DNA of 64,000 nt from Dehalococcoidia bacterium. GTDB taxonomy: Bacteria > Chloroflexota > Dehalococcoidia > Lucifugimonadales > Lucifugimonadaceae. The stretch spans positions 1 through 64,000 of the forward strand of contig DUCO01000030.1 of NCBI GenBank assembly GCA_012959765.1, given 5' to 3'. Below, piece after piece: positions 35,397-45,399 of the stretch. Position 1 is the first letter of the stretch. Every line of letters starts with the position of its first letter. The notes under the pieces are model-generated. The model was not told the origin of the DNA. It was given only the letters and a program-made list of their open reading frames with translations, and ran no database searches. A program made the position numbers and the translations under genes.

Positions 35397-35418
35397 CGAG
35401 AGGCCCCTACGGCACCAT
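35397..35418 (+). repeat. Degenerate copy of the tRNA-Phe 3' end (possible att site)
   Basis: CGAGAGGCCCCTACGGCACC at 35397 resembles the tRNA 3' part CGAGTCCGCCCCTCGGCACC at 30028: CGAG, GCCCCT and CGGCACCAT are shared with small gaps. It lies after the transposase gene and before the next core-like gene. It could be the right attachment site of an islet inserted at tRNA-Phe. Similarity is short and imperfect. Confidence 0.4.
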
Positions 35419-35473
35419 ATACAATCGTGGTTCGCCAGCAACCTATTAGTTAGCCCAAGTCGTCAGCAAGAAA

Positions 35474-36487
35474 ATGTCTATTCACAGCAAAGTCGAATCA
35501 ATTCCGACAACTCCTCTTAGCAATATCGACTTTCCGCGGCTAACGATGGGCATCCATCCCTTCGATGGAGTGTCTTACCAAAGCGTTGAACGAGACGTCG
35601 AGAATCTCAAGCTTTTTGGCGGGGTAAATCACGTAGCCGACATTATTGCTCACGCCGTGCAGAACTTCGGATTTACGGTCGCACAGGTCGACCACATGAA
35701 CCCTGAGTTGAACCGGTTGCACTTGCAGGCGATTTGGGAGACTGAACGACGACTACAAACCGAAATCGGTCGTCTCGCATATATCCTCATCCCGATCACA
35801 CTCAACGGCGAAATCATCGCTTACTCCGAACGGGCGCACTCGACTTTGTTTGGATACGATCTCGCTGACGTCGGCGAAGAGGCATACCTCGCCCAAATTC
35901 GCCAAGACAAAATTCTCGAATACACAGTCGGCGGAACCCTCGACAATCTGGTGACTCCGAAAACGGTCGAGCCCTACAGCCAAGCCGACGCAGAGAAGTT
36001 CGAGATCGACTACGCCACGCTCGAGCAGTATTTGGGATTCTTTGCTGGATGCAAAATCTTCGTCGTCGATCCCGGAGCCGAGATTGACCTTCTCGCTGCG
36101 GTTGGACGTTTCGATCTAATTCAGGAATATCTTGATTTCTTGCGCACCCGTTTTGACACGGTAATTTCAAGCGTTCATCACGGCGGAATCACGATTCCGT
36201 TGATCGAGAAACAGGGGATAGATTTTGACGGCTACATCGTGCCTGTCAACGAACCGGGCATGTACATGTTCCCAACTCAGGATCGAGTGGTCGACGCCGT
36301 TCGAAACACCAACAAACCGGTCATCGCCATCAAGCCAATGGCCGGTGGACGTTATCTGGGCGAAAAGGCGTTCGATTATGTTTTCAACGACGTCGGTCTG
36401 GAGTCGGTCATGTTCGGAATGGGCACCATCGAGCAGGTAACAGAAACCGCAACCGCAGCACGATCCGTACTTGGATTATCGAGCTAG
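35474..36487 (+). CDS. TIM-barrel-like protein of unknown function
   Basis: 337 residues. A motif late in the protein, KPVIAIKPMAGGRYLGEKAF and SVMFGMGTIEQVTETATAAR, resembles the phosphate-binding C-terminal part of aldo/keto reductase-like barrels. The N-terminus starts FPRLTMGIHPFDGVSYQSVE and the middle has FAGCKIFVVDPGAEID and VISSVHHGGITIPLIEKQG, all beta-alpha alternating. The typical AKR catalytic Tyr/Lys/His set is not evident. It follows the islet boundary and is followed by a decayed lipoprotein. Confidence 0.6.
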   Translation: MSIHSKVESIPTTPLSNIDFPRLTMGIHPFDGVSYQSVERDVENLKLFGGVNHVADIIAHAVQNFGFTVAQVDHMNPELNRLHLQAIWETERRLQTEIGRLAYILIPITLNGEIIAYSERAHSTLFGYDLADVGEEAYLAQIRQDKILEYTVGGTLDNLVTPKTVEPYSQADAEKFEIDYATLEQYLGFFAGCKIFVVDPGAEIDLLAAVGRFDLIQEYLDFLRTRFDTVISSVHHGGITIPLIEKQGIDFDGYIVPVNEPGMYMFPTQDRVVDAVRNTNKPVIAIKPMAGGRYLGEKAFDYVFNDVGLESVMFGMGTIEQVTETATAARSVLGLSS

Positions 36488-36605
36488 CGGCTAGCCGCAA
36501 TAAGAATTGATTGAATCGGCTTAGAACTCAAGGGCAACCTGCGAAGTCCTTTGCTAGTCTCTTTGCCGCATCACAACTGCTTGTAGGGACGAGAAAGAAT
36601 TGTCA

Positions 36606-37486
36606 GTTGAAGTTGACAAAGTTACTTGTCCTTTTGGGGATCGTCTCCATAGTCGTCTCCGCATGTTCGTCATCAGCCGATGGCCGACCGCTACGGTCGA
36701 ACCTACCGTTACGACCGCAATAGCCGTCACGTCGGTTACACAAGATTCCACGTTTTACCTGAACAGCATTCAAAACAGTGCCGTCCAAGTGACCGCTGCA
36801 TTTGCTCGCATCGGCCAGGATCTATCGAGGGTTTGGCCACCAGGGGTGCTCTGCTCGAAGCCGTGCACAATTCGGGCGTATCAGATGAGATGACCGCCAA
36901 CATGCAAGCCATAATTCAACTTACGCCTCCAGATGATTACGAGCAATAACACGAGCATTTGACTAGCTCAGGAGCCAAAGTTCTTGAATACTCGACGCAG
37001 TTGTCACAGGCGCTTGAAGATCAAGATCTGGGAGGCATGGTAGTAGGTGTGGCCAACTTCGCAGTCAGTTACAAGCGGCTCGTATTAAACGCCTCACCAA
37101 AACTTTGTAGTGCACTTGGTATAGCGGGCGATCAGGAAATTCTTTGCGATGTGAACGCTGGCGAGCCGGGATCGTATGATGCCAAAGTCGAGCAACTAAT
37201 CAAGGAATTCAGCATAGAAGTTCTTCCCCGTGGAGGTGCCTTTCCTCCAGCATTGACCGGCGATGAACGCTTCAAAACCATCGCTGCATTGAACAAGGGC
37301 ATCGAGATCGCAGCCCAGGAAGCAGAACGAAAACTTGGTGCGCTATCGCCACCAGAACACCGTACCGATGACCACGAGATTCTACTCACCTTTGTAAAGG
37401 GCATCAGCACAACCGCTACGGCAATAACTGTCGCAGGGGCGGAGCGTGACGACACCGAGGTACTAAAACTGTTTGCGCAGTCCTAA
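36606..37486 (+). pseudogene. Decayed lipoprotein gene
   Basis: A lipoprotein signal peptide starts at TTG 36606 (LKLTKLLVLLGIVSIVVSAC) with lipobox VSAC. Its frame stops at 36723. Continuation is seen in a second frame (TAIAVTSVTQDSTFYLNSIQ), a third (TRGALLEAVHNSGVSDEMTA to TPPDDYEQ), and after an in-frame TAA at 36947-36949 the same third frame continues HEHLTSSGAKVLEYSTQLSQ and on to 37486. At least two frameshifts and one nonsense codon break it. No domain is recognised; the body is helical. Confidence 0.7.
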
Positions 37487-37694
37487 CTAATAGCGGACGC
37501 TGCAACAGCAGTTTCATGCGAATTCCGCGAGACTGCGCTTCACGATCCCTTGCAAGGCTGTACGTCCTAATTTCTCAGCCTGCCTGAAACCCTGCGACAT
37601 TCGACAGTTGAACGTACAACAGTCGCCCTCCGATCAGACGTATCAAGTCATGAGATAATCTAGGAGTTGTATTGAAAGGTGATCGGTCGTAAAT

Positions 37695-38330
37695 ATGAAC
37701 TTCTTCAGAACTCAACCGGCTGCGGTTATCGCAGCTGAAGACGCCCTTCCGGGTCGTGACACGCCGCTAAAGATCTCAGGCAAGCACTTCGTGAACGGCA
37801 CGTCGATGTTGCCGCCGTTCCCGGCTCAAATGGAAACAATGATCATCGGCATGGGCTGTTTCTGGGGCGCTGAACGGCTGTTCTGGGAGGTGCCTGGCGT
37901 GTACACCACAGCAGCCGGTTACAGCGGTGGAACGACCCCAAACCCAACCTATGGCGAGACCTGCACTTCTCGAACGGGTCATACCGAAGCTGTGCTGATT
38001 GTGTTCGATCCAAACGAGGTCGAGTTGGAAACGCTGTTCAAGGTGTTCTGGGAGAACCACGACCCAACCCAGTACATGGGTCAGGGCAACGATCAGGGAA
38101 GCCAGTACCGCACCGCTATTTACGGAACTACCGATGCCCAAATCGAAGCAGCAAAGGCAAGCCTGTCGAACTATCAGGCGAAGCTAAGTCAAACGGGATT
38201 CGGCGAGATCACAACTGAAATCGCTGAAGCCGGCGACTTCTACTACGCCGAAGAAGAACACCAGCAGTATCTCGCCAAGAACCCCTACGGCTACTGCAAT
38301 CATGGCTTCTGCCAGATAGCGTACATCTAG
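37695..38330 (+). CDS. msrA: Peptide methionine-S-sulfoxide reductase MsrA
   Basis: 211 residues. GCFWGAE with catalytic Cys55 near the N-terminus is the MsrA signature. [34 protein letters not shown] and [20 protein letters not shown] are the conserved substrate-binding regions. The C-terminus ([11 protein letters not shown]) carries two Cys that can recycle the enzyme. It reduces methionine-S-sulfoxide in oxidised proteins, probably in the cytoplasm. An N-terminal extension of about 45 residues precedes the core, as in the longer MsrA forms. Confidence 0.95.
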   Translation: MNFFRTQPAAVIAAEDALPGRDTPLKISGKHFVNGTSMLPPFPAQMETMIIGMGCFWGAERLFWEVPGVYTTAAGYSGGTTPNPTYGETCTSRTGHTEAVLIVFDPNEVELETLFKVFWENHDPTQYMGQGNDQGSQYRTAIYGTTDAQIEAAKASLSNYQAKLSQTGFGEITTEIAEAGDFYYAEEEHQQYLAKNPYGYCNHGFCQIAYI

Positions 38331-38482
38331 AGCCACTCACGCTCATCCTGAACTAAAACAGTCGGCCTGAAAAGTATCTGCAGAATTCAACGATTCTTGC
38401 AGTTATTAACAGGTCAGTTACGAAGCGCTCACTGGGAATCAACCCAAGTCGGATTGCATCCAATCGCCGATAGAGTGGTGGT

Positions 38483-39217
38483 ATGGACACCCAACGTTAC
38501 CCGTACCTTGCCCGTGAAATCGTAGTCTCTAATCGAACAAATCGAGACTACGTTCAACTGCATGTATTCCCAGCCCAAAAAGGATCTGGCGCATTTAGCT
38601 TTGGATTACAGATACGGGTAAAAGGTGTTTTTTCTTCATCTGAATATCAACTCGAGACTACGAAAAACACCGGAATCAGTATCGCAAAAGCCGGATTTTT
38701 TCTTCGAACATTCCGAAGCGGAGCTGTTTATACAGTCGATCTCGATGATGAATTCGAAGATCCGTACGATTCCGGGCTAGGCCCCGATCAAGTCGTTGAG
38801 AAGATCGGTAACGCCCTCGCCCGGCTCTACGCTTCTGAAACAATTGCCCAACTCGAAATAGCCGGCATCGCTCACGAGCTCGGAGTCGATCCTTCGCTTG
38901 TTTGGTCGGCGATTTCGAGAATGCGCAGAGCAGGAACGCTCGAAGTGACCTCGGGCGGCCGTGGGGTGATGTTGACGCCACTAGGCGCCGAAACATTCGA
39001 CGCAAATTCAGCCGGGCTCGACACGGCAATACAATCCGTCACAGCGAGCATTGTCGGTCGCCTAAACTCCCTCAAATTCGGACTCGGGCGTGAACTCTCA
39101 TTTTTGCAAAATGTCGCATCTCGAATAGAACTTTCTGAGATTGGAATCAATGGGTACGGCCATCAGGTCAGAACATACTTCTCCGAGATCACCGACATCA
39201 TTTACGACGCCACGTGA
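38483..39217 (+). CDS. Unknown protein with a helix-turn-helix-like segment
   Basis: 244 residues. The first half is beta-rich (GSGAFSFGLQIRVKGVFSSS). The middle has ETIAQLEIAGIAHELGVDPS and LVWSAISRMRRAGTLEVTSG, which looks like a winged helix, followed by a helical C-terminus. No family is recognised. It is a single gene with its own upstream gap (153 bases) and could be a regulator, but that is only a guess. Confidence 0.5.
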   Translation: MDTQRYPYLAREIVVSNRTNRDYVQLHVFPAQKGSGAFSFGLQIRVKGVFSSSEYQLETTKNTGISIAKAGFFLRTFRSGAVYTVDLDDEFEDPYDSGLGPDQVVEKIGNALARLYASETIAQLEIAGIAHELGVDPSLVWSAISRMRRAGTLEVTSGGRGVMLTPLGAETFDANSAGLDTAIQSVTASIVGRLNSLKFGLGRELSFLQNVASRIELSEIGINGYGHQVRTYFSEITDIIYDAT

Positions 39218-39546
39218 TTCAGTGATGAATCGTCTTCCGATACAACCGAGAAAAGGTTTTTCGATAGCGAAACTCTCGGGTTCACAGACCAAAACAGGTC
39301 GCATCGTCGCGCTTTCAAGATCTCTCGATAAAACGGCCTTTGCATTCAACGAATCTGTACTGAGTTCGACCACAAAACGCGCAGTTGAAATAAATTTGCT
39401 GATGATCTACGTGGTTCTTGTGCTTAGCGAACTACTCGAAACCGCCAACCTGTAGCGATCAGCACTCGGCAATCTCACTTGAATCCTTTCTTGAAAGAGA
39501 GGACCTTTGCCGTCCGAACCTCCGCAGGATTCAGAACCGCCGAAAA
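39218..39546. other. Intergenic region, nothing recognised
   Basis: 329 bases between an unknown plus-strand gene and the end of a minus-strand PPOX gene. Short frames here show no protein-like features, and no clear terminator is seen. Confidence 0.4.
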
Positions 39547-40170
39547 CTAGTACAGATTCGCAATCTTCGATTCATCGATGGACCGCTGCACTTCCTCAGC
39601 GGTCTGATCGAGATTAGCGTGGTCAACCAGAATGCTGCCGTAATTTGGCACGCCATCCACCCCTTCGTGTTCCCACAATCCCGACCGGATGATGCACTTA
39701 GCACAGTGAAACAGAGCCTTTTCGACATCGATCACCGTCGCAAATGTCGGCAACTTTCCTTCGTGTGCCATCGACTCAAGCAGAGCAGGATCACGCACGA
39801 TACGGGCGGTTCCGCTCACCCGAAGTGTTTCCTGATACCCCGGGGTTAGAAAAATTAGGCCGACTTTCGGATTTACGAGAATGTTCGAAAAAGTGTCGCC
39901 TCGACGATTCCCCTTGCGATCCGGGATTACCAGCGTCTTTTCATCGAGAACCCTTACGAACCCGGCAGGGTCACCTTTGGGCGAAACATCCATGTTCCCT
40001 TCGGCGTCAGCCGAGGAGATAACCAGAAACGGCGAGTGCGCTATCAACGCCGCACAATGCTCATCGATGTGATCGATCACCTTATCGGCAGCGCGCTGGG
40101 TGGGCGTCCCGAGTATCTCTCTCAGTTCACTCTCCGTTGTGATGGTGTTTTCGAATTGCTGCTGCGACAT
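39547..40170 (-). CDS. PPOX-class FMN-dependent flavoprotein
   Basis: 207 residues from Met at 40170 (MSQQQFENTITTESELREIL). The split-barrel FMN-binding motifs are HSPFLVISSADAEGNMDVSP and KGDPAGFVRVLDEKTLVIPD, then RKGNRRGDTFSNILVNPKVG and LIFLTPGYQETLRVSGTARI. This matches the MSMEG_1061-type pyridoxamine-phosphate-oxidase-like subgroup, whose members reduce or oxidise unknown substrates with FMN or F420. It is convergent with the plus-strand genes and 104 bases before the antiporter in the same direction. Confidence 0.88.
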   Translation of the reverse strand: MSQQQFENTITTESELREILGTPTQRAADKVIDHIDEHCAALIAHSPFLVISSADAEGNMDVSPKGDPAGFVRVLDEKTLVIPDRKGNRRGDTFSNILVNPKVGLIFLTPGYQETLRVSGTARIVRDPALLESMAHEGKLPTFATVIDVEKALFHCAKCIIRSGLWEHEGVDGVPNYGSILVDHANLDQTAEEVQRSIDESKIANLY

Positions 40171-40273
40171 AGATCGCCCCCCTGTGAATGTGATTGCGAA
40201 ACGAATGATAGCGGAGTGGGCAACACGCCTACACACCAGTGATTCCCTCGCAGCCTAGGGCAGGAGGATAGAT

Positions 40274-41614
40274 CTACTCACCAGCCAGATCTTCCTCAAC
40301 AACACCTGACGCAATCTCTGCCTCGACAATGCCTGACTTCAAGCCGCTCCCACCCCTAAACGCCGGTATCAGGAACACAGGTGCGACAACCGTAGTGACC
40401 ACAGTCATAACAATCACTACGCCGAAGATGTCCTTGCCGATCACGCCTGACGTCAGGCCGATTCCTGCGATAATCAGCGCAACCTCACCACGGGGAAGCA
40501 TGCCCAGCGCGATTCGAGTGGCACCAACTCTGTTGAAGCCAACGAACAACGCGGGCACTCCAGCACCAACCAGCTTGCTGATCACTGCGAACAACGTAAG
40601 CACAACTGCGAAGACAATTGCAGAAGCAAGCGAAGTATCGCCCGCGCCAAAAGCAGTGAAATCAACCTGCATGCCGATTACCACGAAGAAGATCGGAACA
40701 AGGAAATTGTTCACCGATCGCATCGAATCTTCGACCTGATGCTTCAGCTCGGTACTCGAAAGCGCCAGACCCATGGTGTAAGCACCGATGATCATGGCGA
40801 GTCCGAAGTAAATCTCAGCCACAGCCGATGCGATAAACGCCAACGCCAACGCCAGCACAAGTGCCCCGCCGGCGCTCTTGAACCAGAGCACGCCCCGGGA
40901 AATGTACTTTGAAACGAGCGACCCGACAACCAGAAGCCCGAGCCAGAACCCGACTGCCTTCAAGAAAATTAGAGCGATAGACCCGGCTGTAACTTCGCCC
41001 TCTTCTGAGATGCCAACCACGATTGCCAGGATGATGATCCCAAGCACATCGTCGACAACCGCCCCGGCAAGCACCGTCACGCCCTCAGGCGAATCAAGCC
41101 TCCGGATATCGGCAAGCACCCGAGCCGTGATTCCTACCGACGTAGCAGTCATGACCGCACCGACGAACAGGGCCGGGATCATTTCATCAATCGAATCCAT
41201 GCTGGCGAATCCCAACAGCACGGTCGCTCCGAATCCCATAACAAACGGCAGAATCACTCCGCCAGCCGCCACGGCCGTCGCAGGCCGCACGTATTTCATG
41301 AACTGTTCACGGTCGGTTTCGAGCCCGGCCTCGAACAGCAGCACAACAGCAGCCAACTGCGCAATGAAGAACAGCTGGGGCTCTACGGGCAATCCACCGC
41401 CATCCTGTGGCAGTTCAAAGATCGCTCCGCCACCGAACCAGTGGATTCCGCCAAGTAGAAATGGTGAGATGAGAATTCCGACCCCAAGCTCACCAAGAAC
41501 CGGCGGGACTTTCAGATAGCGTTCAGAAACTTCTCCACCGATTTTTGCGGCTACGAGGATGACCGACAGCAGGAGGATCAGTTCGGCTACTACTGCCAGC
41601 GGACTATCGTGCAA
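40274..41614 (-). CDS. CPA2-type cation:proton antiporter
   Basis: A 446-residue membrane protein with about 13 hydrophobic segments. VPPVLGELGVGILISPFLLG, AAVVLLFEAGLETDREQFMK and AVMTATSVGITARVLADIRR are the CPA2/KefB-NapA motifs. AGAVVDDVLGIIILAIVVGI holds the paired Asp of the ion site (VDDVLG). The C-terminus lacks a TrkA-N nucleotide domain, so it is a Na+/H+ antiporter rather than a glutathione-gated K+ system. It acts in the cytoplasmic membrane in pH or sodium homeostasis. Confidence 0.9.
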   Translation of the reverse strand: MHDSPLAVVAELILLLSVILVAAKIGGEVSERYLKVPPVLGELGVGILISPFLLGGIHWFGGGAIFELPQDGGGLPVEPQLFFIAQLAAVVLLFEAGLETDREQFMKYVRPATAVAAGGVILPFVMGFGATVLLGFASMDSIDEMIPALFVGAVMTATSVGITARVLADIRRLDSPEGVTVLAGAVVDDVLGIIILAIVVGISEEGEVTAGSIALIFLKAVGFWLGLLVVGSLVSKYISRGVLWFKSAGGALVLALALAFIASAVAEIYFGLAMIIGAYTMGLALSSTELKHQVEDSMRSVNNFLVPIFFVVIGMQVDFTAFGAGDTSLASAIVFAVVLTLFAVISKLVGAGVPALFVGFNRVGATRIALGMLPRGEVALIIAGIGLTSGVIGKDIFGVVIVMTVVTTVVAPVFLIPAFRGGSGLKSGIVEAEIASGVVEEDLAGE

Positions 41615-41756
41615 TTTGGATTCTCTTGAGCAAATGACTCATTTACTGATTTGGCGGGCGGGTTAAGCCCATTTTTGGAATTCGTAATGTAATCGACTAT
41701 AGCAATCACAAGTTTAGTTATGCCCCACAAATGAATGGCCGTGGGTATCGCCGGTC

Positions 41757-42710
41757 CTAAATCCCTGCCAGCACTTTCTCGGGTCGCCAGCCAAGTTTTT
41801 CAGGTTCAAATATCAATATCGCCAGCAGATCGCCTTCAGGGGTGTAAGCCCGAACCCGATCGCCCGATTCATAATCGCCGGGATTACCAACATCATCGAC
41901 TGACAACTGCCGACCGTGCTTCACCATTTCAACAAACATCGGGTTGAGCGTCGTCTCACATAAATGCTGCAACGTGGTGTCGATCGGCATCACAACCGTG
42001 CGCCAGTCACCGTTTTCGGCAGCTTCACTCACCTGCTCGATCGTTACGGTATCTTCCAGCTTGAACACGCCAGCGTGAGTACGCACCAGACCCGATAGAT
42101 GCGCATGTGTGCCAAGTTTTTCGCCTATGTCGTGGACAAGTGTTCGGGCGTAAAAGCCGTGACCGCATTCAACTTGAAGAATTACTTCGGGTGCGTTGAA
42201 TTCAACCAGTTCAAGGCTCATAACTTCGACAGGACGCGCCGGCCGTTCCACCTCGATGCCTTTGCGGGCGAGTTTGTAGAGTCGTTGGCCATTGTGATGA
42301 AGCGCCGAGAACATTGGCGGAACCTGATCGAACTTGCCCCTGAACGCTTCAAGCGATTCGACGACATCTTCACGCGTTACACCCAACCAGTCGGCCTCAG
42401 CGGTCTTCTCGCCGGTCGAATCATAGGTGTTGGTTGAAGAGCCAAGCTCCATCGTGACGCGGTATGACTTCGTGCCAAGCAAAACCGTATCGGCGAATCG
42501 AGTGGCGGCGCCAACGCAGATCGGCAGCACACCTGTCGCAAGAGGGTCGAGCGTTCCCCCGTGGCCGATCTTCTTCGACCGCGTAATGCCCTTCAGCTTG
42601 CGAACGACATCGGTCGAAGTCCAGTCCTGGGGTTTATTGATATTGAGATACCCGCCAGCACCAAACCCAACCCGAACCTTCCCCCCAGAAACACCCGACT
42701 CGCCGGTCAA
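41757..42710 (-). CDS. truB: tRNA pseudouridine-55 synthase TruB
   Basis: 317 residues. GGYLNINKPQDWTSTDVVRK is the start of the catalytic domain, KIGHGGTLDPLATGVLPICV carries the catalytic Asp55, and SYRVTMELGSSTNTYDSTGE follows. The C-terminal part is a PUA-like domain. It makes the T-loop pseudouridine in all tRNAs. Its start overlaps the end of rbfA (42707-42710), as the last gene of the nusA-infB operon. Confidence 0.96.
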   Translation of the reverse strand: MTGESGVSGGKVRVGFGAGGYLNINKPQDWTSTDVVRKLKGITRSKKIGHGGTLDPLATGVLPICVGAATRFADTVLLGTKSYRVTMELGSSTNTYDSTGEKTAEADWLGVTREDVVESLEAFRGKFDQVPPMFSALHHNGQRLYKLARKGIEVERPARPVEVMSLELVEFNAPEVILQVECGHGFYARTLVHDIGEKLGTHAHLSGLVRTHAGVFKLEDTVTIEQVSEAAENGDWRTVVMPIDTTLQHLCETTLNPMFVEMVKHGRQLSVDDVGNPGDYESGDRVRAYTPEGDLLAILIFEPEKLGWRPEKVLAGI

Positions 42711-43084
42711 CTGCCGTCCCTATCGGCGTAACGCCTGCTGTCCTCGCTTATCACCTTGTCGATCAGCGATTCCATATCGGCGCCGGTCTGCATCGTGTCG
42801 TCGGCATAGAACGAAAGTCTCGGCATCTTGCGAATGACAATTCGCTGCGAAATTTCCATGCGAAGGCGAGTTGCTGCTGAACGCAGGGCCTCGAAAGTGT
42901 CTTCGCGCTCCTGATCGGTACCCAGAACACTGATGTGCACTTTGGCCATCGATAGGTCGCGGTTCACATCGACGCCCGTGACCGATGTCATGGGCGACAG
43001 CCGCGGATCGCTCAACTCTTCAATGAGTGATCCAAGTTCACGCATAATCGTGTGATTAACGCGTCCACCACGTCGTTCATCCAA
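42707..43084 (-). CDS. rbfA: 30S ribosome-binding factor RbfA
   Basis: 125 residues with a type II KH fold: MDERRGGRVNHTIMRELGSL, DPRLSPMTSVTGVDVNRDLS and MAKVHISVLGTDQERE. It helps mature the 5' end of 16S rRNA in the small subunit. The neighbours infB and truB are in the standard order. The C-terminal residues VISEDSRRYADRDGS run into truB with a four-base overlap. Confidence 0.93.
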   Translation of the reverse strand: MDERRGGRVNHTIMRELGSLIEELSDPRLSPMTSVTGVDVNRDLSMAKVHISVLGTDQEREDTFEALRSAATRLRMEISQRIVIRKMPRLSFYADDTMQTGADMESLIDKVISEDSRRYADRDGS

Positions 43085-43164
43085 TGCTTACGTAACTCCT
43101 GTCCCCTTTAGCGGCCCAACAAATGGCACCCCGTCTATTCAGCGACTCTTCAGAAACCGCGCGC

Positions 43165-45036
43165 TTATCGCCGGGTTACCTGAATCTCGTAGCCCTCTAG
43201 AGTGTCGCCTTCTTCATATTCGTGGAAGCCATCGATCTTCACACCACCCTCGAAGTTGTTCGCCAGTTCACGAACAGACTCTTTGAGGTGACGCATTGAA
43301 GTAATAGCACCATCGAAGATTTCTTCTCCACGGCGGATAACACGCATACGACCGGATCGCTTGAGCATGCCATCGGTTACACGGATACCAGCAATCTGTT
43401 CCCGCTTGCCGTGGGTGAACACTTCGAGGATGTTTGCGTGACCCGTAACGATAACCTTGCGTTCCGGTTCGAGCAGTCCTCGAGCAGCGTCTTCCACTTC
43501 ATCGATCAGGTTGTAGATGATGTCGTACGTTCGAATCGCAATGCCTTCGGCGTCGGCCTGCTTTCGAGCACCGGGTTCAACGGTTGTCTCGAAACCCATC
43601 ACCATCGCGTCAGACGCCGAAGCGAGAAGAATGTCGGATTCGTTGATAGCACCAGAAGCGGCACTCAACACACGAACCTGAACTTCGTCGTTGGAAATCT
43701 GCTCAACTGCACGCTGTACAGCGTCGATAGAACCATGACTTCCGGTCTTGATAACAATTAGAAGTTCCTTGGCACCCGACTGCTGAACACGTCGCATAAC
43801 TTCAGCCATCGTGGTTGCAGCACGCGTATCTTTGCGCTTCGCTGCAAGCCGTTCGCGAGTAGTTACAAGATCACGACCTGCGCGGTCATTCTTCACCACG
43901 TCGAACTGGTCTCCAGAAGCAGGAATACCGTTTAGACCAAGCACTTCGATAGGCGTGGACGGCCCGGCTTCGGTAACGATTTCACCAAACCCATCGACCA
44001 TCGACTTGACTCGACCTCTGAACATGCCAGCAACAACATTGTCACCGGTCTTAACTGTGCCAGAACGAACCAGTACAGATGCCACGGCACCCCGTGATCG
44101 ATCCATGTGCGATTCGATAACCACACCAATACCGGGACGATCGGGGTTCGCCTTCAGTTCCTGAATTTCAGCAACGAGAAGAAGTGACTCAAGCAGATCG
44201 TCAATGCCATCGCCCTTCAAGGCGGAGACAGGGACTGCTACGGTGTCGCCACCGTAGGATTCAACAATAATTTCGTGCTCAGCCAGCTGGGCGTTAACAC
44301 GATCTAGATCGGCACCGGGGGCGTCCATCTTGTTAATGGCGATGATCATCGGAACGTCGGCTGCTTTTGCGTGATCGATAGCCTCAAGTGTTTGCGGCAT
44401 GATTCCATCGTCAGCAGCAACCACAAGCACTGCGATATCGGTTGCCTGCGCACCACTGGCTCGCATCTGGGTAAATGCTGCGTGGCCAGGGGTGTCGATA
44501 AATGTCAGGCTCTGGTCATCTTTGACGACCTGGTAAGCACCGATGCTCTGGGTAATACCACCGGCTTCGGTATCGACTACTTTTTCGCCACGAATTGAGT
44601 CGAGTAATGTCGTCTTGCCGTGGTCAACGTGGCCTAGCACGGTGATAACTGGAGGACGAGTAACAGAGTTCTCGTCTGTCAGGTTCTCGTCGACTCCAAC
44701 TTTTACGGCAGCACTGCTCTCTTCATGATCTTTTGGCTTGAGCACGCCAATTTCGAACGATGCAGCAACTTTAGCCGCTACATCAAATTCAACGGTTTCG
44801 TTCACGGTTGCCATAACGCCAAGGCGCATTAAGGCCTTGATCGTGTCGACGTTCGTCATTTCAAGGATTTCAGCTAACTCGCCAACAGTTGTCTGCGAAG
44901 GGAGTTCGACTGGAGATCGCGGAGTCGTATCTTCAACTACGACACGCGCAGCAGCGGGACCGCCTGGACCATCAGATCCGCGACCACGTTTTCTTCCTCG
45001 TCCTCTAAAATTTCCTTGTCCGCGACGTTGTGCCAT
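43165..45036 (-). CDS. infB: Translation initiation factor IF-2
   Basis: 623 residues, among the shorter bacterial forms because the variable N-terminus is only about 120 residues (a basic [10 protein letters not shown] stretch and one IF2-N domain, [20 protein letters not shown]). The G domain begins at residue 127: GHVDHGKTT (135-143), DTPGH and NKMD. EF-Tu-like domain II, domain III and the initiator-tRNA-binding C-terminal domain follow. It brings fMet-tRNA to the 30S subunit. Confidence 0.97.
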   Translation of the reverse strand: MAQRRGQGNFRGRGRKRGRGSDGPGGPAAARVVVEDTTPRSPVELPSQTTVGELAEILEMTNVDTIKALMRLGVMATVNETVEFDVAAKVAASFEIGVLKPKDHEESSAAVKVGVDENLTDENSVTRPPVITVLGHVDHGKTTLLDSIRGEKVVDTEAGGITQSIGAYQVVKDDQSLTFIDTPGHAAFTQMRASGAQATDIAVLVVAADDGIMPQTLEAIDHAKAADVPMIIAINKMDAPGADLDRVNAQLAEHEIIVESYGGDTVAVPVSALKGDGIDDLLESLLLVAEIQELKANPDRPGIGVVIESHMDRSRGAVASVLVRSGTVKTGDNVVAGMFRGRVKSMVDGFGEIVTEAGPSTPIEVLGLNGIPASGDQFDVVKNDRAGRDLVTTRERLAAKRKDTRAATTMAEVMRRVQQSGAKELLIVIKTGSHGSIDAVQRAVEQISNDEVQVRVLSAASGAINESDILLASASDAMVMGFETTVEPGARKQADAEGIAIRTYDIIYNLIDEVEDAARGLLEPERKVIVTGHANILEVFTHGKREQIAGIRVTDGMLKRSGRMRVIRRGEEIFDGAITSMRHLKESVRELANNFEGGVKIDGFHEYEEGDTLEGYEIQVTRR

Positions 45037-45043
45037 GTACTAG

Positions 45044-45361
45044 CTAGTTCCCTTGCTGGTTCAACCGCTCAGTCGTGTGAAGCTTTATTGCTTCAGCGAG
45101 CAGATTCACCGTCGAATCATCAATTTCCGTTTTCAGTGCGTGTCTAAGTCTACCTCTATCGATGCTCGCACTTCGGCGATTAGCACCCCAGTGATCGGCA
45201 TCTGCACACACATACGCTCCTCGACCGTTCATTCTCCCGGTCCTATCAAATACAACCTGACCCTCAGGAATCTTGACCATCCTGAGGAGTTTTCCGCGTT
45301 GACGCCGCTCTCGACAAACCACACAGGTTCGGGTTTGGATGCGCCCTTCTTGCTGGCTCAC
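45044..45361 (-). CDS. ylxR: YlxR (RNase P-associated, DUF448) protein
   Basis: 105 residues. RTCVVCRERRQRGKLLRMVK is the YlxR signature, followed by FDRTGRMNGRGAYVCADADH and a C-terminal RLRHALKTEID helix. Family members bind RNA and modulate RNase P. It lies between nusA and infB as in many bacteria, with a seven-base gap to infB. The L7Ae-like gene often found in this interval is absent. Confidence 0.92.
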   Translation of the reverse strand: MSQQEGRIQTRTCVVCRERRQRGKLLRMVKIPEGQVVFDRTGRMNGRGAYVCADADHWGANRRSASIDRGRLRHALKTEIDDSTVNLLAEAIKLHTTERLNQQGN

Positions 45362-45399
45362 CTTAACCTCCCCTGTGGGGTCATGAGTTCGAGAATTAA

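Noticed and set aside
35340-35418. A second tRNA at the right islet boundary
   Set aside because: Only a 3'-end-like sequence is present; no T arm, anticodon arm or acceptor pairing could be built.
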